From the NCBI RefSeq assembly GCF_900116715.1, contig NZ_FPBM01000015.1:1-55486 (forward strand): a stretch of 55,486 bases of DNA, in the 5' to 3' direction. The notes beneath the pieces are model-generated. The model did not search any database, was not told the origin of the DNA, and was given only the letters and a program-made list of their open reading frames with translations. How positions within the stretch are numbered: the stretch's first letter is position 1; each line of letters starts with the position of its first letter. Source of the stretch: Polaromonas sp. YR568. GTDB lineage: Bacteria; Pseudomonadota; Gammaproteobacteria; Burkholderiales; Burkholderiaceae_C. Below are positions 6,560 through 15,165 of this stretch, piece after piece. The position numbers and the translations under genes are program-made.

Positions 6560-9522
6560 AAACCCTTGTGATAGCAGAAAAGCCCTCGGTGGCGCAGGAC
6601 ATCGTCCGCGCCATCACGCCTACGGCGGGCAAGTTCGAAAAACACGATGAATATTTCGAGAGTGACGAATGGCTGGTCACCTCTGCCGTCGGCCACCTGG
6701 TTGAAATCCAGGCGCCCGAAGAGTTCGACGTCAAGCGCGGCAAGTGGAGCTTTGCCAACCTGCCTGTCATTCCGCCTTACTTTGACCTCAAACCCATCGA
6801 CAAGACCAAGACGCGGCTCAATGCCGTCGTCAAGCTGGCCAAACGCAAGGACGTGGGCGCCCTCGTCAACGCCTGCGACGCGGGCCGCGAAGGCGAGCTG
6901 ATCTTCCGCCTGATCCAGCAATACGCCAACAGCAAGCTGCCGGTCAAACGCCTGTGGCTGCAGTCCATGACGCCGGCGGCGATCCGCGAAGGCTTTGACA
7001 GCCTGCGCAGCGAAAAGCAGATGCAGGGCCTGGCCGACGCAGCGCGTTCGCGCTCGGAAGCCGACTGGATGGTCGGCATCAACGGCACGCGCGCCATGAC
7101 GGCTTTCAACTCGCGCGACGGCGGTTTCTTTTTGACCACCGTGGGCCGCGTGCAGACGCCGACGCTGTCGGTGGTGGTCGAGCGCGAAGAAAAAATCCGC
7201 AAGTTCGTGAGCCGCGATTACTGGGAAATCCACGCGACCTTTCTGGCCGAAGCTGGCGAGTACCCCGCCAAGTGGTTTGACCCGAAGTGGAAGAAGGCCG
7301 CGGCCAATGCTGACAACGCCGAGCCCGATGCCGAGCTGAAGGCCGACCGTGTGTGGTCCGAGCGCGAGGCGATGGCGATTGCCGAAGCCGTGCGCGGCAA
7401 GGCCGCCACCGTGACGGAAGAAAGCAAGCCCACCACGCAGGCAGCGGGCCTGCTGTTTGACTTGACGTCTTTGCAGCGCGAGGCCAACGGCAAGTTCGGC
7501 TTCTCGGCCAAGACCACGCTCTCCATCGCGCAAAGCCTGTATGAACGCCACAAGGCGCTGACCTACCCGCGTACCGATTCGCGCGCGCTGCCCGAAGACT
7601 ATTTGCCGGTGGTCAAGCAGACCTTTGAAATGCTGGCCACCAGCAGCATGAAGCACCTGGCGCCGCATGCGGCCACGGCGCTCAAGGGCAACTACATCAA
7701 GCCCAGCAAGCGCATCTTCGACAATGCCAAGGTCAGCGATCACTTCGCCATCATCCCGACGCTGCAGGCGCCCAGCGGCTTGAGCGAGGCCGAGCAAAAA
7801 CTGTACGACCTGGTGGTGCGCCGCTTTATGGCGGTGTTCTTCCCGAGCGCTGAATACCTGGTAACGACCCGCATCTCGCAGGCCGTGGGCCACAGCTTCA
7901 AGACCGAGGGCAAGGTGCTGGTCAAGCCGGGCTGGCTCGCGATTTACGGCAAGGAAGCCGCTGACGAAGTGGCCGACGCCAAGGACGGCGACAAGGGCCA
8001 GAGCCTGGTGCCGGTCAAGCCCGGCGAGATGGTGCGCGCCGAAGTGGTCGAGGCCAAGGGTCTGAAGACCCGGCCGCCCGCCCGCTATTCAGAAGCCACC
8101 CTGCTGGGCGCGATGGAAGGCGCCGGCAAGACCATCGACGACGACGAGCTGCGTGAAGCCATGCAGGAAAAAGGCCTGGGCACGCCAGCCACCCGCGCCG
8201 CCACGATTGAAGGCCTGATCGCCGAGAAATACATGCTGCGCGAAGGCCGCGAGCTGATCCCAACGGCCAAGGCTTTCCAACTGATGACGCTGCTGCGCGG
8301 CCTGGGCGTGGAAGAGCTCTCCAAGGCCGAGCTGACCGGCGAGTGGGAGCACAAGCTGGCGCAGATGGAGCACGGCAAGCTCAGCCGCGAAACCTTTATG
8401 GCCGAGATCGCCGCCATGACGGAAAACCTCGTCAACAAGGCCAAGGGCTACGACAAGGATACGATTCCCGGCGACTACGCCACACTGTCGGCGCCCTGCC
8501 CCAACTGCGGCGGTGTGATCAAGGAGAACTACCGCCGCTACACCTGCACCGGCAAAAAGGGTGACGACGGCTGCGGCTTCAGCTTCGGCAAGACGCCGGC
8601 CGGCCGCACCTTTGAAGTGGCCGAGGTCGAGCAGTTTCTGCGCGACAAAAAGATCGGCCCGCTGGACGGTTTCCGCTCCAAGGCCGGCTGGCCGTTCACC
8701 GCCGAGATGGTGATCAAGTTCGACGAAGAGACCAAGAACTACAAGCTCGAATTTGACTTCGGCGACGACAAGAACGGCGAGACCGGCGAGATCATCGACT
8801 TTGCTGGCCAGCAGTCGCTGGGCCCCTGCCCGCGCTGCGCCTCGCGTGTGTTTGAGCTGGGCAAAAACTACGTCTGCGAAAAGTCGGTGCCCACGCTGGA
8901 GCAGCCCACGCCCAGCTGCACCTTCAAAACCGGCCAGGTCATCCTGCAGCAACCGATTGAGCGCGAGCAGATGCACAAGCTGCTGGAAACCGGCAAGACC
9001 GATCTGCTCGACAAGTTTGTCTCCATGCGCACGCGCCGCCCCTTCAAGGCCATGCTGGCCTGGGACAAGGAAGCTGACAAGGTGAATTTTGAGTTCGCGC
9101 CGTCCAAGTTCCCGCCGCGCAAGCCGGCGGCTGCCAAGACGGGCACGGTGAAAACACCTTTTGGCAAGACGGTCGCGGCCAAGGGTGCTACGCCGGCCGC
9201 GAAAAAAGTGGCGGCCAAAAAAGTCGCCGCCAAGAAAACACCGGCCGCCAAAACCGCCAAGCCCAAAACACCAAGAGTCGCCAAGCCGGGCGCAGGCCTC
9301 AAGCCCAGCGACGCACTGGCCGCGGTGATTGGCGCCGAGCCGGTGGCGCGCACCCAGGTCATCAAAAAGCTCTGGGACTACATCAAGGCCGAGGGCCTGC
9401 AGGACGCCGCCAACAAGCGCGCCATCAATGCCGACGCCAAACTGCTGCCGGTGTTTGGCAAGCCGCAGGTGACGATGTTTGAGCTGGCCGGGATTGTCGG
9501 CAAGCACCTGAGCGCGGAATAG
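6556..9522 (+). CDS. topB: DNA topoisomerase III with C-terminal SWIB domain
   Basis: A type IA topoisomerase of 988 aa that passes single strands through transient breaks and resolves recombination and replication intermediates. The Toprim domain starts IAEKPSVAQDI and has the metal motif DAGREGE (D108-E114). The active-site tyrosine is Y337 in TYPRTDS. Two zinc-ribbon segments follow (CPNCGG...CTGKKGDDGCGF and CPRCASRV...C). Beyond the usual end is a Lys/Ala-rich linker (about 850-914, repeats of AAKK) and a SWIB/MDM2-like domain (about 915-988, LKPSDALAAVIG to FELAGIVGKHL). The length is well above E. coli TopB (about 650 aa) because of this tail. SWIB fusions to type IA topoisomerases are known in chlamydiae. 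The gene lies next to a SET-domain gene, another chromatin-type domain. Confidence 0.95.
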   Translation: MKTLVIAEKPSVAQDIVRAITPTAGKFEKHDEYFESDEWLVTSAVGHLVEIQAPEEFDVKRGKWSFANLPVIPPYFDLKPIDKTKTRLNAVVKLAKRKDVGALVNACDAGREGELIFRLIQQYANSKLPVKRLWLQSMTPAAIREGFDSLRSEKQMQGLADAARSRSEADWMVGINGTRAMTAFNSRDGGFFLTTVGRVQTPTLSVVVEREEKIRKFVSRDYWEIHATFLAEAGEYPAKWFDPKWKKAAANADNAEPDAELKADRVWSEREAMAIAEAVRGKAATVTEESKPTTQAAGLLFDLTSLQREANGKFGFSAKTTLSIAQSLYERHKALTYPRTDSRALPEDYLPVVKQTFEMLATSSMKHLAPHAATALKGNYIKPSKRIFDNAKVSDHFAIIPTLQAPSGLSEAEQKLYDLVVRRFMAVFFPSAEYLVTTRISQAVGHSFKTEGKVLVKPGWLAIYGKEAADEVADAKDGDKGQSLVPVKPGEMVRAEVVEAKGLKTRPPARYSEATLLGAMEGAGKTIDDDELREAMQEKGLGTPATRAATIEGLIAEKYMLREGRELIPTAKAFQLMTLLRGLGVEELSKAELTGEWEHKLAQMEHGKLSRETFMAEIAAMTENLVNKAKGYDKDTIPGDYATLSAPCPNCGGVIKENYRRYTCTGKKGDDGCGFSFGKTPAGRTFEVAEVEQFLRDKKIGPLDGFRSKAGWPFTAEMVIKFDEETKNYKLEFDFGDDKNGETGEIIDFAGQQSLGPCPRCASRVFELGKNYVCEKSVPTLEQPTPSCTFKTGQVILQQPIEREQMHKLLETGKTDLLDKFVSMRTRRPFKAMLAWDKEADKVNFEFAPSKFPPRKPAAAKTGTVKTPFGKTVAAKGATPAAKKVAAKKVAAKKTPAAKTAKPKTPRVAKPGAGLKPSDALAAVIGAEPVARTQVIKKLWDYIKAEGLQDAANKRAINADAKLLPVFGKPQVTMFELAGIVGKHLSAE

Positions 9523-9548
9523 AACCTCAGGCCAAGGCGTGATTTGAT

Positions 9549-9578
9549 AAAAAAACCGCGGCGCCGAGGCTCCGCGGT
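9549..9578 (-). terminator. Intrinsic terminator oriented on the minus strand
   Basis: ACCGCGG (9555-9561) pairs with CCGCGGT (9572-9578), with a partly paired interior. The run of seven A at 9549-9555 reads as a U-tract on the minus strand. Both flanking genes, topB and the transporter at 9634, are on the plus strand, so the terminator faces the wrong way for either. It may stop antisense transcription into topB or mark a lost gene. Confidence 0.55.
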
Positions 9579-9633
9579 CCATTGGCAAATTCGCCGTGTG
9601 GGTTGCCGGCGCACACAAAAACGAGGAGGCCCC

Positions 9634-11010
9634 ATGGAACCGACACCCCCAGTCACGCCGGCTGAAGATCTGGCCCGCGCGTCCGGCGCCAAGTCCATTG
9701 CCGCAACACCTGAACGCTTCTGGCCGCAAGGCTGGTGGCGCCTGATGGAATTTCGCATCGGCATCCTGCCGCTGCCCGTCTACCTGCTGGCCGGTGCGTT
9801 GATTGCCGGTTTTGTTGCCCGTGGTGATTTGTCGGGCGAGATTTCGCTGGTGATCGTGATGTTTGCCTTCTTCGGCTTCACCTTCGCTGAAATCGGCAAG
9901 CGCCTGCCGGTGCTGCGCAACATCGGCGCGGGCGCGATCTTCGCCACCTTTATTCCGTCGGCCATGGTGTATTACCAGTGGCTGCCCGCCGGCGTGGTGA
10001 AGGTGACGACGGACTTCACTCACCAGACCAACTTCCTCTACCTCTTTATCGCCTGCATCATCGTCGGCAGCATTCTGGGCATGGACCGCCAGGTGCTCAT
10101 CAAGGGTTTCCTCAAGATTTTTGTGCCGCTGGCCGCAGGCACGGTTGCCGCGGCGGCTGTCGGCACCGCTGTGGGCACGGCACTGGGCCTGGGCGCGCAT
10201 CACACCTTCTTTTTTATCGTGGTGCCCATCATGGCGGGCGGCATTGGCGAAGGCGCGATCCCGCTGTCCATCGGTTATGCGCAAATCCTGCACCAGGATT
10301 CGGGCGTCATGTTTGCCACCGTGCTGCCGCCTGTGATGCTGGGCAGCCTGACGGCCATCATCCTGGCGGGCCTCCTGAACTACATCGGCAAGAAGAAGCC
10401 ACACCTCACCGGTGAAGGCCGGCTGCAGCCGGGTGAGCAGGGCGACATGAACCCCAAGCAGGAAGAAATCAGCGGACACATGGATGTGACGCACATCGCC
10501 GCCGCCGGCATCACCGCGCTCACGCTCTACCTGCTGGGCGTGATGTGCTTTCACCTCTTCGGCCTGCCCGCGCCGGTGGCCATGCTCTTCATTGCCGTGC
10601 TGGTCAAGCTCACGCAGGCGGTGTCGCCCCAGCTGCAAAGCGGCGCGCATGTGGTCTACAAGTTCTTTTCAACGGCGGTGACCTATCCGCTGCTGTTTGC
10701 GATCGGCGTGTCGCTCACGCCCTGGGACAAGCTGGTTGCCGCCTTCACGGTGCCCAACCTCATCACCATCGTGGCCACCGTTGTTACGCTGATGGCTACC
10801 GGCGCGCTGGTCGGCCGCTGGATGAATATGTACCCGATCGAAGCCGCCATCGTGAACGCCTGCCACAGCGGCCAGGGCGGCACCGGCGACGTGGCCATCC
10901 TCACAGCCGCCAACCGCATGACGCTGATGCCTTTTGCGCAGATCGCCACGCGCATAGGCGGCGCGGTGACGGTGACCGTGGTGCTGATCGCGCTATCGCA
11001 CTTTCACTGA
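9634..11010 (+). CDS. 2-hydroxycarboxylate transporter (CitS/MaeN/CimH family)
   Basis: A 458-aa inner-membrane symporter of the 2HCT family, which carries citrate, malate or related hydroxy acids with Na+ or H+. About 11 hydrophobic segments are visible. The two inverted halves each carry the family's GGxG re-entrant loop: MAGGIGEGAIPLSIGYAQI near residues 203-221 and GQGGTGDVAILTAA near 411-424. A cytoplasmic segment (KKKPHLTGEGRLQPGEQGD) separates the halves. ATG 9634 is supported by GAGGAGG at 9623-9629. The gene stands alone, and the substrate cannot be told from sequence. Its stop overlaps the tail of the convergent MFS gene by 7 nt. Confidence 0.88.
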   Translation: MEPTPPVTPAEDLARASGAKSIAATPERFWPQGWWRLMEFRIGILPLPVYLLAGALIAGFVARGDLSGEISLVIVMFAFFGFTFAEIGKRLPVLRNIGAGAIFATFIPSAMVYYQWLPAGVVKVTTDFTHQTNFLYLFIACIIVGSILGMDRQVLIKGFLKIFVPLAAGTVAAAAVGTAVGTALGLGAHHTFFFIVVPIMAGGIGEGAIPLSIGYAQILHQDSGVMFATVLPPVMLGSLTAIILAGLLNYIGKKKPHLTGEGRLQPGEQGDMNPKQEEISGHMDVTHIAAAGITALTLYLLGVMCFHLFGLPAPVAMLFIAVLVKLTQAVSPQLQSGAHVVYKFFSTAVTYPLLFAIGVSLTPWDKLVAAFTVPNLITIVATVVTLMATGALVGRWMNMYPIEAAIVNACHSGQGGTGDVAILTAANRMTLMPFAQIATRIGGAVTVTVVLIALSHFH

Positions 11011-12236
11011 CCGGCGGCGGCCACCGGCTCGGGCAGCTGCCGCAGGGCATGCAGCTGCGAGGCAAAGATCACCGCAGCCTGCAGCACAAAGCCGGCCAGC
11101 GCCAGCCACAGGCAGGCGGCTTCACCCATGGATGCGCCCACCACACCGCCCAGCGCCGCACCTATCGGGCGTGAGCCGGCATTGACAGCCAGGAACACCG
11201 CCGAGACGCGCCCGAGCATGGCATGGGGCGTCACGCTCTGGCGCAGGGTGGTGGAGGTGATGGTCCAGACGATGGGCCCGACACCGAACAGGAAAAACGC
11301 CAGGCCCGCCAGCACACCGCTGGGTGCAAAAAGTGTGGCCACCATGGTTGCGGCGGCCAGCACCGACACGGCCGGGCCCAGCTGGATGGCGCGGCCAAAG
11401 GGCATGGCCGCCACCACGCGCGGCGACAGCAGCGCGCCTATCACCATGCCCGCGCCATAGGCGCCCAGCGTGATGCCAACGCCCTGCGCCGTCAGGCCCA
11501 GCACGCGCACCGCGTAAGGCACATAAGCCGCCTGCAGCACAAACCAGGCGATGTTCCAGACCGTGCCGGCAATCACCATGGGCCGCAAATAGGTTTGACG
11601 CCAGACAAACTGCGCGCCGTCGCGAATCTCCAGCAGCGCATGGCGCCTGGCGGCGGGCATGCGCGCCGGCTCGGCCAGACCCAGCAGCAGGGCTACGGCC
11701 GCGCCGGACAGCAGCGTCGCCAGCACAAAGGCCGAGGACGCACCGGCCCAGGCCACCAGCGCCCCGGCCAGCGCCGGCCCGCCCGCGAAGGCCATGCTGC
11801 GCGCCAGTTCCAGCCGGCCGTTGGCGCGCGCCAGCGCTGCGCGCGGCACGATGGCCGGCACCAGCGCGGGCGCCGCTACGCTGAAACAAACCGTGCCCAC
11901 CGCGCCGATAAAGCCCAGCAGCGCCAGCCCCGCGATCGACAGCTGGCCGGTCAGCACCATGGCCAGCAGCGCCAGCAAAGACAGCGCACGCAGGGTTTCG
12001 GCCGCCACCATCAGGCGGCAACGCGAGACGCGGTCGGCCAGCAAACCGAGGGGAATGGACAACAGCAAAAACGGCAGAGTCTGCAGCGCCGCCAACAGGC
12101 CTATCTCGCCCGGCCCGGCGCCCAGCATTAACACCGCCACCAGCGGTACGGCGGCCAGGCTGAGTTGTTCGGCGGATTGCGCGGCGAGGTTGGACCAGGC
12201 CAGGCGCTGGAAGGGAACGGGGAGTGGAGGTTGCAT
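11004..12236 (-). CDS. MFS transporter (DHA3-like drug/siderophore exporter type)
   Basis: A 410-aa major facilitator with about 12 transmembrane segments. The loop between helices 2 and 3 holds the MFS signature in the form LGLLADRVSRCRLM, and the central loop (EPARMPAARRHALLEIRDG) resembles the EntS/MdtH-like exporter branch, which often ends its second half with TTLRQSVTPHAMLGRVSAV as here. No regulator or biosynthetic cluster adjoins, so the substrate is unknown. Start ATG 12236. About 96 nt separate it from the HAD gene, which ends at 12333 on the same strand. Confidence 0.82.
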   Translation of the reverse strand: MQPPLPVPFQRLAWSNLAAQSAEQLSLAAVPLVAVLMLGAGPGEIGLLAALQTLPFLLLSIPLGLLADRVSRCRLMVAAETLRALSLLALLAMVLTGQLSIAGLALLGFIGAVGTVCFSVAAPALVPAIVPRAALARANGRLELARSMAFAGGPALAGALVAWAGASSAFVLATLLSGAAVALLLGLAEPARMPAARRHALLEIRDGAQFVWRQTYLRPMVIAGTVWNIAWFVLQAAYVPYAVRVLGLTAQGVGITLGAYGAGMVIGALLSPRVVAAMPFGRAIQLGPAVSVLAAATMVATLFAPSGVLAGLAFFLFGVGPIVWTITSTTLRQSVTPHAMLGRVSAVFLAVNAGSRPIGAALGGVVGASMGEAACLWLALAGFVLQAAVIFASQLHALRQLPEPVAAAGQ

Positions 12237-12332
12237 GTGGCGAGCCGGATAAGACTGCCATTCTGCGTGAGACGGCCTCGTCTTGCTGGCCGTTACCGGA
12301 CCAGCGATGCCCCGAGGGCCGCTCTCAATGCA

Positions 12333-12998
12333 TCAATGCAGTTGCAGCGCCGGCCAGCCGCGCTTGCCGCCTATGGCTGCCAGCGTGGGGTCGGCGTTCA
12401 CCGTCACCGGGTGCTTGACCGCTTCCAGCAGCGGCAAGTCGTTGATCGAGTCGCTGTAGGCGGTGGTTTTGTAATCCTTGAAGTGCAGGCCCCGCGCCGT
12501 GAGCCAGGCATGCAGGCGCTCGACCTTGCCTTCGCGCATATTGAGTACGCCGGTGGTGCTGCCGGTAAAAAGGTTGCCTTGCATCTCGGGCTCAGTCGCG
12601 ATCAGGTGCTCGATGTCGAAGTAAATCGCCGTCAGTTCGGTGATGAAGCGATTGGTGGCGGTGGTCATCACCACCAGGTCGCCGGCCTCCAGGTGCTTGT
12701 CGACCAGCGCCAGGGCGGCCGGTGAGACGCGCGGCACGATCCAGTCGGCCAGGAACTCCTGGCGCAGCGGCTCCCAGTCATCCGTCGTTCGGCCGGCCAG
12801 CGTGCCCACATAAAAGTCGGCGAATTCTTTCAGGCCCACAGTGCCGGCCCGGTAGCGCGCGGCCATGTCGGCATTGCGTGCGGTGAATTCGGTTTTGCCC
12901 AGAATGCCCTTTTCGATCAGGAAGTCGCACCAGAGTACATCGCTGTCACCGTTGAGCACGGTGTGGTCCAGGTCGAAGAGGGTGAGCTTCATGGTCAT
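12333..12998 (-). CDS. HAD-IB family phosphatase
   Basis: A 221-aa haloacid-dehalogenase hydrolase, likely a small-molecule phosphatase. Motif I is FDLDHTVLNGDSD (nucleophile D and general acid D), motif II is VVMTTATN and motif IV is YSDSINDLPLL. The alpha-helical C1 cap (about residues 20-95) has the YRAGTVGLKEFADFY form of the SerB/CicA (IB) subgroup. ATG 12998 overlaps the aldehyde dehydrogenase stop (ATGA), making it the last gene of the amino-alcohol operon. Burkholderiales members are variously annotated as phosphoserine or histidinol phosphatase; its role beside a gamma-glutamyl pathway is unclear. Confidence 0.82.
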   Translation of the reverse strand: MTMKLTLFDLDHTVLNGDSDVLWCDFLIEKGILGKTEFTARNADMAARYRAGTVGLKEFADFYVGTLAGRTTDDWEPLRQEFLADWIVPRVSPAALALVDKHLEAGDLVVMTTATNRFITELTAIYFDIEHLIATEPEMQGNLFTGSTTGVLNMREGKVERLHAWLTARGLHFKDYKTTAYSDSINDLPLLEAVKHPVTVNADPTLAAIGGKRGWPALQLH

Positions 12999-14368
12999 GC
13001 CTGACGGAGGTGCCACGCTTTGGGGCGGGTGAAGGTCTGGATGCCGTAGGTTGATAGCGTCAGGCCAACGCCCGAATCGCCATAACCGCTCCACGGCAAG
13101 CGCGGGCTCACGCGGTCGCAGCAGTTCCAGTAGACGCTGCCGGCATTGACCTGGGCCAGCAGGGTTTTGGCGCGTGCCTCGTCGGGCGTGAAGACGCCTG
13201 CGGTCAGGCCATAGCGTGTGTCGTTCATCAGCTTGACGGCTTCCGTGTCGCCCGAGACCTTCTGGATGCCGATGATGGGGCCGAAGCTTTCTTCGCGCAT
13301 CAGCTCCATGCTGTGGTTCACGTTGCTGAACACGGTGGGCTCATACCAGTTGCCTGGGCCGGCGCCGCGCTTGCCGCCGGCCAGCAAGGTCGCGCCCTTG
13401 GCCTTGGCGTCGGCGACCTGCGCGTCCAGCACATCCAGCTGCGGCGCGCGCGTGATGGCGCCGATATAAGTGTCGTCGCTCAGGGTGTCGCCTGTCTTGA
13501 AGGTTTTGACCGTGTCGATGAAGGAAGCGACAAAGCTGTCGTAGATCTTTTCATGCACATAAATGCGCTCGACCGAGCAGCAGCTCTGGCCGGTGTTGTA
13601 CATCGCGCCGTCAGCCAGTGACTCGGCGGCGTTCTTCACATTGGCATCTTCGGTCACGTACGTCGGGTCTTTGCCGCCCAGCTCGAGCTGCAGCTTGACC
13701 AGGCGCGGGCCCAGTGCCTGCGCGATTTTTGCGCCGGTGGCGTGCGAGCCGGTGAAAAAGAGCCCGTCGATTTTTTGCTCCATCAGCGCGGCGCCCACCG
13801 CGCCGCCGCCTATCAGCGGCACAAACACGTCTTGCGGAATGCCGGCCGCGTGCAGCAGGCGCGCCATGGCCAGGCCAGACATCGCGGCGTATTCCGAAGG
13901 TTTGTACAGCACCGCGTTGCCCGTCAGCAGCGCCGGGATAAAGACATTACCGCCCACAAACCAGGGATAGTTCCAGGCCGAGATATTGGCTACCACGCCC
14001 AGCGGTGTGTGCTCTATCTGCTCGGTCATGCCACCGTCGTTGAAGACGGTTTGTGTACCGGTGGCGCCGCCCACTTCGGCGAGGAAAAAATCAATGCGGC
14101 CCAGCAAGCCGTTGAGCTCGTTGCGCGACATCTTGATGGGCTTGCCGGTCTCAACCGTCATGATGGCGGCGAGCGAGTCCAGCTCGGCCACAATGCCCGC
14201 GCGAAAGCGCGTGATGCAGGCCTTGCGCTCGACCATGGGCACAGCCGCCCAGGCGGGCTGTGCGGCGCGCGCGCGCTGGGCCTTGGCGGCCACCGAGGCC
14301 GCGTCATCCGCGGGCAGCTCGGTGATCAGCGCGCCCGTGGCGGGGTTGTGGATGGCGAGAGTGTTCAT
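12995..14368 (-). CDS. NAD(P)-dependent aldehyde dehydrogenase (PuuC-like role)
   Basis: A 457-aa aldehyde dehydrogenase. The oxyanion asparagine is N133 (SAWNYPWFVGG), the general base E229 (LELGGKDP) and the catalytic cysteine C263 (GQSCCSVERIYV). It is somewhat shorter than the usual 480-500 aa. Overlap with the upstream hydrolase gene (ATGA) and with the downstream HAD gene (ATGA) ties it to the operon. In a gamma-glutamylation pathway it would oxidise the aldehyde made by the iron alcohol dehydrogenase (gamma-glutamyl-glycinaldehyde if the substrate is ethanolamine) to the acid. The substrate is inferred from context only. Confidence 0.88.
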   Translation of the reverse strand: MNTLAIHNPATGALITELPADDAASVAAKAQRARAAQPAWAAVPMVERKACITRFRAGIVAELDSLAAIMTVETGKPIKMSRNELNGLLGRIDFFLAEVGGATGTQTVFNDGGMTEQIEHTPLGVVANISAWNYPWFVGGNVFIPALLTGNAVLYKPSEYAAMSGLAMARLLHAAGIPQDVFVPLIGGGAVGAALMEQKIDGLFFTGSHATGAKIAQALGPRLVKLQLELGGKDPTYVTEDANVKNAAESLADGAMYNTGQSCCSVERIYVHEKIYDSFVASFIDTVKTFKTGDTLSDDTYIGAITRAPQLDVLDAQVADAKAKGATLLAGGKRGAGPGNWYEPTVFSNVNHSMELMREESFGPIIGIQKVSGDTEAVKLMNDTRYGLTAGVFTPDEARAKTLLAQVNAGSVYWNCCDRVSPRLPWSGYGDSGVGLTLSTYGIQTFTRPKAWHLRQA

Positions 14369-15165
14369 GCTTGCTTGGCTTTCTCTTTGGCTTCGGCCAC
14401 GGCGGTCAGGAAATCGTCGAGCACGGCGGCGTCGTCAATCGTGTCGGAGCCGGGTTGATGGAATTCGGGGTGCCACTGGGTCGCGGCGATATAGCTCTTG
14501 GTCTTGTCCTTGCGGCGGATCGCCTCCACGATGCCGTCGTCCACGCTGAAAGCCTCGGCTTCGAACTCGGGCGACAAATCCTTGATGCCCTGGTGGTGAA
14601 TGCTGTTGACGCGCACGCGCTCCACACCGGGGTACATGGACGAGAGTTTTGAACCTTGCACGATGTTCACGCTGTGAAAGTTCTGGTCGTAGGTCACGGC
14701 GTCGCGGTGCACAAAGGACTCGGGCACCTGCGTGTTGATGTCCTGGTACAGCGTGCCGCCAAAAGCCACATTCAGCAGCTGCAGGCCGCGGCAGACGCCA
14801 AAGACGGGTTTGCCGAGTTTTTCAAACGCGGCCACCAGGGCTTTGTCGTACTCGTCACGGATGCGGTCGCCCGACCATTTTTCGTCGAGCGGCTCTTCGC
14901 CGTAGCTGCCGGGCCAGACATCAGCGCCGCCATGCAGCACCAGGCCGTCCAGCCACTGTGCATAGTGTTCGTAAGTGACGTCGCCGCGCTGCGTGCTGCC
15001 CGTGGGGCAGGGCACCATGACTACCATGGCGCCCGAGGACATCACCCAGTGCGCAATCGACTGCTCAACATACTGCAGCGTCTTGCCGGTGAAGAAAGAG
15101 CGCGTCGGGTCGGCGTGCGAGAAGCAGGCCGAGAGCCCGATCTTGAGGCGAGAGGCGGCGATCAT
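14365..15165 (-). CDS. Gamma-glutamyl-amide hydrolase, class I glutamine amidotransferase-like (PuuD-like)
   Basis: A 266-aa cytoplasmic hydrolase of the peptidase C26 type. The nucleophile C125 lies in GVCRGLQLLN, and H232 and E234 lie in ATQWHPEFH. The early LVLHGGADVWPGSYGE segment is typical of PuuD. PuuD releases GABA from gamma-glutamyl-GABA; here the expected final step is cleavage of a gamma-glutamyl amino acid (gamma-glutamyl-glycine if ethanolamine is the substrate), returning glutamate for the ligase. It overlaps the genes on both sides by ATGA, so translation is coupled along the operon. Confidence 0.88.
   Translation of the reverse strand: MIAASRLKIGLSACFSHADPTRSFFTGKTLQYVEQSIAHWVMSSGAMVVMVPCPTGSTQRGDVTYEHYAQWLDGLVLHGGADVWPGSYGEEPLDEKWSGDRIRDEYDKALVAAFEKLGKPVFGVCRGLQLLNVAFGGTLYQDINTQVPESFVHRDAVTYDQNFHSVNIVQGSKLSSMYPGVERVRVNSIHHQGIKDLSPEFEAEAFSVDDGIVEAIRRKDKTKSYIAATQWHPEFHQPGSDTIDDAAVLDDFLTAVAEAKEKAKQA

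Noticed and set aside
8089..10650. Minus-strand open frame of 853 codons across topB and the transporter
   Set aside because: Spans two real plus-strand genes and their gap, His/Gly/Arg-rich without a family signature; antisense shadow.
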